Assembly (NCBI GenBank): GCA_002495055.1
Contig: DADR01000074.1
Location: 1 to 53,742, forward strand
DNA from: Methanoregula sp. UBA247
GTDB taxonomy: Archaea > Halobacteriota > Methanomicrobia > Methanomicrobiales > Methanospirillaceae
Direction: 5' to 3'
DNA length: 53,742 nucleotides
The notes beneath the pieces were generated by a model, which ran no database searches, was not told the DNA's origin, and saw only the letters and a program-made list of their open reading frames with translations. Each line of letters starts with the position of its first letter. Position 1 is the first letter of the stretch. A program made the translations under genes and the position numbers. Below, in pieces: positions 8,840-16,727 of the stretch.

Positions 8840-9787
8840 ATGTCACAGCAGAACCCGTTACCCTACATAATTCTGGGGATTCTCGTCATTCCTGCACTCT
8901 GGCTTGTCTATGCCGGACTTGCCGGTGGCAGCAGGACACTGTATCTTATAGCCGCGGTTGTCTGGGTAATCCTTGCAGCATTCATATCAGCGTCGGTGAA
9001 AATAGCTGACCAGTGGGAGAGAGTTGTGGTATTACGCTTGGGAAGGTTCACTGAACTGAAAGGGCCGGGGGTATTCTTCATCATTCCGGTCATAGAGAAG
9101 GTCGCTTACTGGATTGATAACCGGATCATCACGACATCGTTCAAGGCCGAAAAGACCCTCACCAAGGATACTGTCCCGGTTGACGTTGAAGCAGTACTCT
9201 TCTGGAAAGTTCTCGATTCCCGGAAAGCAGCCCTTGAAGTTGAAGATTACCGGTCCGCGATCAGCTGGGCATCCCAAACCGCTCTTAGGGAAGTCATCGG
9301 GAAATCGTTTCTCTCCGATATGCTGGAAGGGAGAGAAAAACTCGATAAGGAACTGCAGAAGATTATCGATCTCCGGACAATCGAATGGGGGGTCCATGTC
9401 AGTTCAGTTGAAATCCGGGACGTCCTGATACCCAATGAGCTCCAGGATGCCATGTCCATGCAAGCACAAGCGGAACGGGAGCGGCAGGCACGGGTGATCC
9501 TCGGAGATTCGGAACGGCAGGTTGCCGAGAAGTTTGAAGAAGCGGCAAAGACCTACCAGAATAATCCCGTTGCCCTGCACCTGCGGGCGATGAACATGCT
9601 CTATGAAGGGCTGAAGCAAAACGCCACCCTTGTTATTGTCCCCTCCACGGTCCTCACTACAATGACCCTCGGGGATATGACCGGAACGGTATCGCTTGCA
9701 AAGATGCTGACTGAACCTGGAACGGATAAAAACCAAAAAATCGAATCAGCCCCGGCAGACAAGGATAATTCCACTAAATCCCCGTAA
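8840..9787 (+). CDS. Slipin (stomatin/SPFH family membrane scaffold protein)
   Basis: 315 residues. Two N-terminal membrane segments (about 8-27 and 32-51) precede an SPFH domain: ADQWERVVVLRLGRF, GPGVFFIIPVIEKV, KDTVPVDVEAVLFWKV, and WGVHVSSVEIRDVLIP followed by the charged QAQAERERQARVI helix. This is the stomatin/slipin pattern; such proteins form membrane microdomain scaffolds. Archaeal slipins are often encoded beside an NfeD-type partner or protease. None is present here: the neighbours are a DUF155 gene and a YkgJ gene. The polar C-terminal tail ends TEPGTDKNQKIES and beyond. Confidence 0.92.
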   Translation: MSQQNPLPYIILGILVIPALWLVYAGLAGGSRTLYLIAAVVWVILAAFISASVKIADQWERVVVLRLGRFTELKGPGVFFIIPVIEKVAYWIDNRIITTSFKAEKTLTKDTVPVDVEAVLFWKVLDSRKAALEVEDYRSAISWASQTALREVIGKSFLSDMLEGREKLDKELQKIIDLRTIEWGVHVSSVEIRDVLIPNELQDAMSMQAQAERERQARVILGDSERQVAEKFEEAAKTYQNNPVALHLRAMNMLYEGLKQNATLVIVPSTVLTTMTLGDMTGTVSLAKMLTEPGTDKNQKIESAPADKDNSTKSP

Positions 9788-10042
9788 ACCGTGGCTACCG
9801 GGACCGGGTCAGGTCTATAAAAAGAGTAGAAATACTCATGTCCCTGATTTTTACCTGACGCAGGATTTTAAAGTACACGCTCATTGTCCGAGTAGAGTAG
9901 TAGTAAGCTAACATAGGATAAACAGGGAAAATTCCCGATCAACAGCTTCATTTTTAAGGGATTTACCTGGCAGAATGATATCATGGGATAATTATAGACA
10001 ATGAACATAATATGTGGTACCTGAATAAAAGGAAGAATATGC

Positions 10043-10525
10043 ATGGTATTCGAATGCCAGCAGTGCGGGGAGTGCTGCCACCACATGGGGCAGATCCACA
10101 CAATAAAAGAGACCCACAGCGACTTTGAGTTCCTGGTCAATAACCAGTATACCGGTGAGAAGACAGAGGTCATTGTTGATTCGGACAAGCGCCTTCTCTT
10201 CTCAGATAAAAGAATTTTTCTGGTTCACCCGGAAGCCTGCCCTTTCCTGAGGTATAAACCGGAGGACAGGAAAGCCTATTGCTCAGTCCACCTGACCCGT
10301 CCGGAGATCTGCAGGGATTTCGGGTGTTGGCGCCTGCTCATCCTGAATGCCCGTGGAGCGAGAGCAGGACGGATTATGTGCCAGCGTGCATTTTTTTCCG
10401 ATGATGCTGACCTGACCCGGCTCTGGAAGACCTCAATCGATGTTCTGATCGAACCGGATGATGGGGTGTGGGATGACAAGATAACGAGGATTCTGATAAA
10501 CGCTGGTTACATTGTAAGAAAGTAA
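10043..10525 (+). CDS. YkgJ-family cysteine-cluster protein
   Basis: 160 residues. The N-terminal CQQCGECCHHMG is the CxxCxxCC motif of the YkgJ/UPF0153 family, which presumably binds zinc or an iron-sulfur cluster. Later cysteines in EACPFLRY, AYCSVH, EICRDFGCW and IMCQRAF complete the usual set. GGAAG lies about 8 nt before the ATG. Function in the family is unknown. A longer relative is encoded at 41170-41880. Confidence 0.85.
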   Translation: MVFECQQCGECCHHMGQIHTIKETHSDFEFLVNNQYTGEKTEVIVDSDKRLLFSDKRIFLVHPEACPFLRYKPEDRKAYCSVHLTRPEICRDFGCWRLLILNARGARAGRIMCQRAFFSDDADLTRLWKTSIDVLIEPDDGVWDDKITRILINAGYIVRK

Positions 10526-10541
10526 AAAAAGGGGACCGGTC

Positions 10542-10703
10542 TTATTGAGCGGGAGGAATCGCTTTTGGGACGGCGCATAACTGGCCGAATTTGTTTATAC
10601 CATAGGATGCCAGGATTGTCTCATCATCCATTTTTTTCTCGCCGATGCCAATCCTGCTCAACTTGTCACGAATAATTCTGATATTCTTCTCAGTGTGCTG
10701 CAT
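10542..10703 (-). CDS. Small hypothetical protein, 53 residues
   Basis: ATG at 10703 to TAA at 10542 gives MQHTEKNIRIIRDKLSRIGI followed by GEKKMDDETILASYGINKFG and a Pro-rich end. The frame has mixed charge and a likely N-terminal helix, as in a genuine small protein. A TATA-like TTTATAAAG lies about 45 nt upstream on the same strand. It is convergent with the YkgJ gene, 16 nt apart. No family was recognised; it may be lineage-restricted. Confidence 0.55.
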   Translation of the reverse strand: MQHTEKNIRIIRDKLSRIGIGEKKMDDETILASYGINKFGQLCAVPKAIPPAQ

Positions 10704-10790
10704 AACGGTAGATTATATTCCTTTTATGACACGATAAAGAGATGCTTTATAAAAATACGAATATTTTTTACTACTAAAAATCAAGCGTGA

Positions 10791-10811
10791 ATCCCAATCT
10801 CAGAATGGGAT
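10791..10811 (-). terminator. Short hairpin followed by T-run, possible aIF1A terminator
   Basis: ATCCCA and TGGGAT form a 6-bp stem with a 9-nt loop, 75 nt beyond the aIF1A stop. On the minus strand a T-run (gattttt) follows about 10 nt later. The stem is weak. Confidence 0.3.
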
Positions 10812-10885
10812 ACAGAACAGTAAAACCAGGGAAGAACCTGACAGGTCTGTATCACGTGCACTGGAATTTTAAAAAGGAGATGTTG

Positions 10886-11218
10886 TCAGAGGTACCGGTT
10901 CTTTCTTAACCAGTCTGCCTGCGGGGGAAGATAGCGGTAAATGATATCACACTTCTCATCTTGGAAAGACCACGGGGTAACAATCAGGATATCCCCCTCC
11001 CGAATCCATACCCGCTTCTTGATTTTCCCTTTAATCCGGCCCATGCGGGTGACCCCGTCATAGCAGCGGACGCGAATATGGTTTGCCCCCATCATCAGGT
11101 CTGCAAAAGCGAACTGTTCATTGGCCCATTTCTTGGGCAGGCGAACACGAACAACCGGTGTCCCGTCCGCATTTACTGCGTTTGGATCAACATCATCTTT
11201 ATTATTATTAGGTCTAAT
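10886..11218 (-). CDS. eif1A: Translation initiation factor aIF1A, apparent ATT start codon
   Basis: 110 residues. The C-terminal 70 (MMGANHIRVRCYDGVTRMGR and on, including KRVWIREGDILIV and the end WLRKNRYL) are unmistakable aIF1A, an S1/IF1-like OB-fold that binds the 30S A site. The frame continues upstream through VVRVRLPKKWANEQFAFADL, the conserved first part of the fold, and IRPNNNKDDVDPNA, a typical polar tail. No ATG, GTG or TTG exists in that extension. Its first codon after an in-frame TGA (11219-11221) is ATT at 11218, 8 nt after GGAG. I therefore place the start at ATT. A start at 11095 would delete half the OB-fold. A frameshift or sequencing error is the alternative. Confidence 0.85.
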   Translation of the reverse strand: MRPNNNKDDVDPNAVNADGTPVVRVRLPKKWANEQFAFADLMMGANHIRVRCYDGVTRMGRIKGKIKKRVWIREGDILIVTPWSFQDEKCDIIYRYLPPQADWLRKNRYL

Positions 11219-11230
11219 TCAGACAACTCC
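11216..11230 (-). promoter_or_regulatory. Shine-Dalgarno GGAG and AUU initiation codon of aIF1A
   Basis: On the minus strand GGAG (11227-11230) is followed by 8 nt (TTGTCTGA) and then ATT (11216-11218). The spacing is that of a normal ribosome binding site, and the TGA inside the spacer closes the frame directly before ATT. A TATA-like TTATATGG lies further up near 11277-11284. Confidence 0.55.
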
Positions 11231-11468
11231 GTTACTCTGTATATCTATGACGTGGAGGACAATGAAGGTATGCATTATCCATATAACCAAATACCCGGCC
11301 CTGCCAGAGAAAGAAGAAAAAATATAATTGATTAACCCGGTAATTATTCTTCACCAGTAGTCCGCATTCAACAGGAAACACCTCTGCGACAGGAATTGAA
11401 ACGCCATTGATGAGTAGGTTTTGGCTGGCTCCTGACTGGCTTTTAAAGGAAAAAGGAGAGAATCCCCC

Positions 11469-13313
11469 ATGAGCCTGCCTCGTATTCTGTCAAAACGCGA
11501 TCTCATCTGGGACGTTCTGATTCTTGTATCTGCTTTTACAGCAGTAGTAGTAAATCTTATCGGACTCCTCAACGGCATTTCCGTGGTAATCCCCCACATC
11601 CTCTATATTCCGGTGGTACTTGCCGCGTATCGTTACCCAAAGCAGGGACTATTCATTGCAGGCTGCATCGGGGGGACGTATTTTCTGATGGTTATCCTGG
11701 TTACCGGGATCTCATCCGATATTATCATTGAAGCACTTGCACGGGCTGTGGTGGTGGTGGTCATCGGGTGGCTTATTGCATGGCTCTCACACAGGCTCGT
11801 TGAGAGTCAGGATCTCTATCAGGGGCTCTTTTACCATTCAGAGGCCGGAAGTATTCTCGTAAGGGACTCAGAACATGGGAGGGTTATTGAGGAAGTGAAT
11901 TACAAAACCGCCGAACTTCTGCACAGGAAGATATATGATCTCACCGGGAAACCACTCACCATCTTCTGGAGCAGGGATTTTGAGGAGGATATCTTTTCCC
12001 GGCTCACCCGAGAAGGTCCCGTCTACGCAACGGAGACAAAATTTTTACTACCCGATGGGGGAATCGAAACGGTTCTTGTCTCGGCAGCACCACTTCCCCA
12101 GGGGAGGACTATCATCACGTTTACAGAAATTACCCGCCGTGTTTATGCCGAGAAAGCATTGCAGGCTGCCAATAATAAACTCAATCTCCTTTCCCGCATC
12201 TCAAAAGATCATCTCCAGCGAACGGTTGACCAGATGGTTGAAACAGTAAAAAATGCGGATGCACACTGTGATGATTGTGTTGCACGGGTTTTTTTTAACC
12301 AGATGAGGGTTCTTTTAAAAAATTTTTCCCGCCAGCTTATCCTCGCCGAGTCATATAAAAATCTCGGGATCTCCCCTCCGGTCTGGCTGGGTGTCCAGCA
12401 GATACTCAAATCCAGAACTCCTCCCCTTAGCTCCGGGTCCGTTTCTGCCAGGTTCTGGACGGAAAGACTCGAGATTTATGCCGATCCTCTCTTTAAGGAC
12501 GTCCTCATCCACCTGGCCGAAAATGCGATCAATCATGGGATCAAAATCAAGAACCTCATCGTCACGTATCATGAGACCCGTGACGGGCTCGATCTCATTT
12601 TCGAAGATGATGGCATCGGGATTCCAGTCGATAAGAAACAACACATATTCGAGTATGATGCCGGGGGGCATGCAGGTATCGGGTTATTCATCTGCCGGGA
12701 GATCCTCGGGGTAACGGGTATAACTATCACAGAAACCGGGATTGAAGGGAACGGTGCGCGGTTTGTGATCAATGTACCCCGTGATGGTTACCGCATAGAA
12801 GGAACAGGAGAGGACGCCCCGGTCCGTTCTCTTTATGAAAGCCCGGAAGCAGTGGATCTTCGTGGTGAGCGGCACCCCACCGGTACTATTGTCAGGGAAC
12901 TTTCTGCAGCGGAGTTTCCGGTTGCAGAAGCGCTCTGGACAGATTATCACGGGACGAAGGGAGATCCGCGGACTGACCGCATATTTGCAGGATTTTTCGA
13001 TGATGAGGCTGTTTCAGTTGCGCGGTGTCGGAAGCATATGGATGGGTTTGAGTTAGATGCCGTTTTTACACCATCCGCTTACCGTGGTCATGGGTATGCT
13101 CATGCCGTACTTTGGGGTCTGGTTGAAGCATGCGGGCGCGACATTCTCTATATGCATTCAGTAAAAAACCTGACCGGATTTTACAGCCATTTTGGTTTTG
13201 TCACTATTGCAGAGAGTGAGCTTCCCCAATCAATCCGGGAGCGGTATGCATGGGCGGCAGGTAATATGGAAGGTGCCGAGGTGTCCCCGATGAAACGATC
13301 TCCCATTTCCTGA
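11469..13313 (+). CDS. Membrane PAS/histidine-kinase-like protein fused to a C-terminal GNAT acetyltransferase
   Basis: 614 residues. Four membrane helices (about 13-35, 39-56, 60-80, 90-108) precede a PAS-like sensor (about 112-225) and a helical linker with SRISKDHLQRT. A HATPase domain follows: N-box HLAENAINHG (348-357), G1 EDDGIGIP (379-386), G2 GHAGIGLFICRE (400-411). Residues about 470-605 form a GNAT acetyltransferase, with acetyl-CoA loop YRGHGYAHA (538-546) and FYSHFGF (571-577). Related methanogen kinases usually show HD in the dimerisation helix; here it reads DH (D247-H248), so autophosphorylation is uncertain. No response-regulator gene is adjacent. AGGAG precedes the start by 11 nt. 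Confidence 0.85.
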   Translation: MSLPRILSKRDLIWDVLILVSAFTAVVVNLIGLLNGISVVIPHILYIPVVLAAYRYPKQGLFIAGCIGGTYFLMVILVTGISSDIIIEALARAVVVVVIGWLIAWLSHRLVESQDLYQGLFYHSEAGSILVRDSEHGRVIEEVNYKTAELLHRKIYDLTGKPLTIFWSRDFEEDIFSRLTREGPVYATETKFLLPDGGIETVLVSAAPLPQGRTIITFTEITRRVYAEKALQAANNKLNLLSRISKDHLQRTVDQMVETVKNADAHCDDCVARVFFNQMRVLLKNFSRQLILAESYKNLGISPPVWLGVQQILKSRTPPLSSGSVSARFWTERLEIYADPLFKDVLIHLAENAINHGIKIKNLIVTYHETRDGLDLIFEDDGIGIPVDKKQHIFEYDAGGHAGIGLFICREILGVTGITITETGIEGNGARFVINVPRDGYRIEGTGEDAPVRSLYESPEAVDLRGERHPTGTIVRELSAAEFPVAEALWTDYHGTKGDPRTDRIFAGFFDDEAVSVARCRKHMDGFELDAVFTPSAYRGHGYAHAVLWGLVEACGRDILYMHSVKNLTGFYSHFGFVTIAESELPQSIRERYAWAAGNMEGAEVSPMKRSPIS

Positions 13314-13471
13314 AAAAACAGTTTTCTCCTCATTGTCACTCTATATCTTATCCTTTCTAACGGGCGGTTGCTCGTAGTTCTTCCTTATCTGCTGATCTCA
13401 AGGTCGGTTCACTTTCTCCCTGCACACCTCACTCCTTAATAGAGAGTTCATCGATTCTTGTAATTGAAGTG

Positions 13472-14671
13472 ATGATTGGCAAGGGCACATATCTTAAACA
13501 GCTGACAGCCGCCACGCTCCGGATGAAATCGGTGGTTGTGGGAAAAGAGCTGGAGGGCAGTTCACCCCCATCAGTCTTCATCGGGAGCTGGAATTACCCG
13601 GATGTGTACGCCGGTCCGATGATTGCTCCACTCCATGGTGACACCGCGATCATGGATATGCCCGAATCATGGATCTCCGGACACAAAACCCAGGAGGAGA
13701 TCATCGGTTACCGCCTCAACCTGGTAAGAGGCAAGCACAGGGTTAACGCAGCTGATCTTGATAACCGGTTTGTCGAAAAACTCCAGGAGATCTCCCTCTC
13801 GGACACCTCTGTCGAGAGCGAAGTCTTGTTTGAGAGAGTCCCGGCGGGAACCACATTTTCTGAGGAACTCACACCCTTTGGGCCCAGTGCCCCGATTGAG
13901 CGGTTTGAGATCGAGCACGGGAGATGGGACCGGGATCTGGAGAAAGTCTATTACGATACTGACCTGAAATCTGCGGATGCCGTTGTTGACCTCCACAAAA
14001 ACGGGATGCCTTTCTCCAGCATCCAGAAGGCTTTTTCCGTCGGAACCATGGGACGGGACCGGGGGCGGCACCTTGTCCCAACCCGGTGGTCCATTACTGC
14101 CTGTGATACCATAATAGGTGATCGGCTTCTACGGGAAGTGAAAAAATGCCCGGTACTCGACACATGGCGGGTACATGAATATTCCAGCCTGAAGAACAAT
14201 TACGCGGTGATACTCATGCCGACCCACTGGCAGTATGAATGGTCGGAAGCGTTCCTTCACGTGCTGGGCAATGAGGAACTTGTGTTCTCCGATCATGAGG
14301 GAGCCCGGAAGAAGACGGAATATTCACCCCTGGGCGGGTGCTATTACTCCTGCAAGATGGCAGTGCTCGAGGCACTCGCAGAGGAGCAGAAACAGGCCGG
14401 GGCAATTATCCTGCGGGAGGCACTCCACGGATATGTACCGATGGGGGTATTTAATGTACGGGAGAACGTGAGGAGCGCAATGCGCCAGCCCGCACAGGAG
14501 TTTGAAGATATCCGATCAGCCCTTTCCCATGTCTCGGAAAAATTCACGCTCCCTATGCAGCGGTTTATTGAGGAGGGTAACCTGCTCGCGAGCACTCTCC
14601 GAGGGCGGCAGTGTACGCTTCGTGACTTTTCCTCACCGCCCCCCGACCATGAAATGATTACCGGGATGTGA
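13472..14671 (+). CDS. nreA: Nre-family DNA repair protein (NreA-like)
   Basis: 399 residues, matching the archaeal Nre family in GSWNYPDVYAGPM, the DVDLHKNGMPFSSIQKAF-like region, and PTRWSITACDT. There is no N-terminal cysteine cluster. Near the C-terminus QCTLRDF (380-386) fits the QxxLxxF core of a PCNA-interacting peptide, a known feature of NreA. Haloferax NreA is linked to resistance to DNA crosslinking damage. The ATG at 13472 is preferred to the adjacent GTG at 13469. It lies 21 nt upstream of dinB on the same strand, indicating a repair operon working through PCNA. Confidence 0.9.
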   Translation: MIGKGTYLKQLTAATLRMKSVVVGKELEGSSPPSVFIGSWNYPDVYAGPMIAPLHGDTAIMDMPESWISGHKTQEEIIGYRLNLVRGKHRVNAADLDNRFVEKLQEISLSDTSVESEVLFERVPAGTTFSEELTPFGPSAPIERFEIEHGRWDRDLEKVYYDTDLKSADAVVDLHKNGMPFSSIQKAFSVGTMGRDRGRHLVPTRWSITACDTIIGDRLLREVKKCPVLDTWRVHEYSSLKNNYAVILMPTHWQYEWSEAFLHVLGNEELVFSDHEGARKKTEYSPLGGCYYSCKMAVLEALAEEQKQAGAIILREALHGYVPMGVFNVRENVRSAMRQPAQEFEDIRSALSHVSEKFTLPMQRFIEEGNLLASTLRGRQCTLRDFSSPPPDHEMITGM

Positions 14672-14692
14672 CTGGAGCAGAGGTTTGTTGTA

Positions 14693-15784
14693 ATGGAGTC
14701 TGGATTTGCTTCGGGGACTTCACAGCGGATCATCCTTCACCTGGATATGGACAGTTTTTATGCATCGGTTGAGATTCAGAAACGACCCGGACTCAGAGGA
14801 AAACCTGTTATTATCGGTGCCGATCCTAAGAATGGCAAAGGAAGGGGAGTTGTGGCGACCTGCTCGTATGAAGCAAGGGCATTCGGGATACGGTCAGCAA
14901 TGCCCATATCACAGGCATTCATTCTCTGTCCGCATGCGGTATTCCTTCCCCCGGACTTCCCGAGGTATGTGAAAGTTTCTGCCGATGTTATGGCGATCTT
15001 AAAAGCACAGGGTTTCCCCCACCAGCAGGTGAGTATCGATGAGGCATTCCTGGATCTGAGCCGGCTGGGGGTATTCCCTGCGGCAACAGATCTTGCAGTG
15101 CGGATAAAGGACACCATCCTCACACACACCGGATTGACCTGTTCGATCGGTCTTGCACCGACAAAAGTTGTCGCGAAGATCGCTTCTGATATAAACAAAC
15201 CTAATGGTCTTACCCTTGTCGAGCCAGAGAACCTGTTCTCGTTCCTTGCGCCGTTGCCAGTGCGAAAGATACCTGGTATCGGGAAGAAGACGGAAGCAGA
15301 TCTTTTCGAGATGGGCATCAGGACAATAAAAGATCTGGCGGCGTACGATATCCAGGTACTTATCGCACGGTTCGGGCGTTCTGCAATCGCATTGCAGGAT
15401 ATTGCAGCCGGTATTGACAGGGAGGAGGTCAAAGAACGGGACGGTATGAAATCTGTATCCCGTGAAACGACGTTTACTGAAGATACTGATGACGTTAAGC
15501 TGATTGCTGCGACAATGGATGCACTAACTGAAGAAGTGTGCCGGAATCTTACCGATGAATCCCTGCATTGCAGGACGGTTACGGTTAAAGTGCGGTACCA
15601 GGGTTTTATCACCAGGACGAAAGCCCGGACACTCCCCCATTACACAGGTGATCCGGCAACGGTGCGCATGTGTGCCCACACCCTGCTCCGCGATATTTTT
15701 TGTGGCCAGAAGATCCGTCTTCTCGGCATACGGCTTTCCTCGTTTGATATGTGCGACGCCCGGCAAATGATTCTTGATGTGTAA
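14693..15784 (+). CDS. dinB: DNA polymerase IV (Y-family translesion polymerase)
   Basis: 363 residues. Catalytic carboxylates are visible: D18 in HLDMDSFYASVE and D116-E117 in SIDEAFLD (114-121). The helix-hairpin-helix RKIPGIGKKTEADL and the little-finger domain (about 240-350) follow. The protein ends QMILDV (358-363), which resembles the start of a PCNA-interacting peptide but stops before the aromatic pair. It is encoded 21 nt after the Nre gene, so both are probably expressed together. Role: copying past damaged template bases. Confidence 0.95.
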   Translation: MESGFASGTSQRIILHLDMDSFYASVEIQKRPGLRGKPVIIGADPKNGKGRGVVATCSYEARAFGIRSAMPISQAFILCPHAVFLPPDFPRYVKVSADVMAILKAQGFPHQQVSIDEAFLDLSRLGVFPAATDLAVRIKDTILTHTGLTCSIGLAPTKVVAKIASDINKPNGLTLVEPENLFSFLAPLPVRKIPGIGKKTEADLFEMGIRTIKDLAAYDIQVLIARFGRSAIALQDIAAGIDREEVKERDGMKSVSRETTFTEDTDDVKLIAATMDALTEEVCRNLTDESLHCRTVTVKVRYQGFITRTKARTLPHYTGDPATVRMCAHTLLRDIFCGQKIRLLGIRLSSFDMCDARQMILDV

Positions 15785-16227
15785 ATAACCATGATTTCAT
15801 GACGATGATTGTCCTGTTTATATAGATAAAATATGGCTTATTTGTCCTGGTGTTTGTGTAATAACAAATAACGCAGAGCAGCATCGATTTGGTGGAACCG
15901 GAAGGCTGCGAAAAATCAGCTAAAAGTATAGTATAATAATTATTGGTATTTGATAGGAGGAAACGACCAACAGCTCTCGCATGATGGTTGGTTCAGAGTT
16001 GTGTGTTAGTGAATTCAGTATGTGTGAACGGGACCTGCACAGTTTAAATAAAAACCTCCTCTGATAATTGTAATTAATCTTAATTATTCTTTATAATATT
16101 TAAACATTATTTTTTTGAAATTTCTAATATTTTTAACATTTACATCAATCGCATGAAAATTTTCTGCAAAATACACAATTATTTAATAACATTGCAAATA
16201 GTGAGCCCAAAAACCGTTCTTTGATTT
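15785..16227. other. AT-rich gene-free gap after dinB
   Basis: The first part (to about 15960) has no coding character. AGGAGG at 15957-15962 is an isolated strong Shine-Dalgarno-like sequence; the nearest ATG in frame (15980) gives only a 27-codon frame. From about 16060 to 16200 the DNA is strongly AT-rich with no gene on either strand. Confidence 0.45.
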
Positions 16228-16253
16228 ATTGCATTACCTGGAGATAATGCAAT
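16228..16253 (+). repeat. Perfect 9-bp inverted repeat with Shine-Dalgarno sequence in the loop
   Basis: ATTGCATTA (16228-16236) and TAATGCAAT (16245-16253) flank an 8-nt loop CCTGGAGA. The loop holds GGAG, 7 nt before an ATG at 16252 that lies at the foot of the second arm. As RNA this would fold the start codon into a stem and present or hide the ribosome site. Confidence 0.6.
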
Positions 16254-16677
16254 GAAATACCGCTCTCAAACGATAAAATCAGCCAGGCACGTACATCGTA
16301 TGAGCGCCGACCGGGCATCATACATTTTATTAAACTTAAAGTAACAGCTCAGAATGATCCGGTCGTTGACCTGCGCATCGTTAAGGTGACGGGTGATAAT
16401 CATACGAGCCTGTATATGGCAGAACGGGGTCTCACCGGGGTGTTACTGCACATTACCCCGGGCCAGCAGCGAGATCAACCAGATTGTCTTCAATGAAGAA
16501 AAAATGTGCCGGTCTTCCCGTCTTAGCTGATAGTGTCGCATGGAAAGCGTCTGTCAATGTGAGAACCGGAGATTGTTTCATCGGGCAGGAAGGGAAAGCC
16601 CATCCCCGGGAAAATAGAGGATACCTCCCCGTGATCGCGATAGTTATCTGCATGGATGCCCATATTGGCAATGATTG
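16252..16677 (+). pseudogene. Remnant of an unidentified gene
   Basis: A well-placed ATG (GGAG 7 nt upstream) opens a frame of only 30 codons. The next frame then shows protein-like sequence (FIKLKVTAQNDPVVDLRIVK, then VTGDNHTSLYMAERGLTGVL) without a start of its own, and a third open stretch runs to 16677. The pattern suggests one gene broken by at least two frameshifts. The hydrophobic/polar alternation fits a beta-rich, perhaps secreted, protein, but no family was recognised. Weakly supported. Confidence 0.35.
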
Positions 16678-16727
16678 ATTCACTATCACGGGAACAATTC
16701 CGGCTTCAGTCTTTGGATGAGGTTTTT

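Noticed and set aside
14776..15612. 278-codon minus-strand frame inside dinB
   Set aside because: Its length follows from dinB codon use; the sense strand encodes an intact polymerase with all motifs.
15957..16062. AGGAGG with a 27-codon ORF and a CCTCCT 100 nt later, as a regulatory RNA
   Set aside because: The six-base complementarity is too short and distant to claim a structure, and the ORF is too far from the AGGAGG.
16060..16200. AT-rich stretch as a replication origin
   Set aside because: No repeated ORB-like boxes and no orc1/cdc6 gene nearby.
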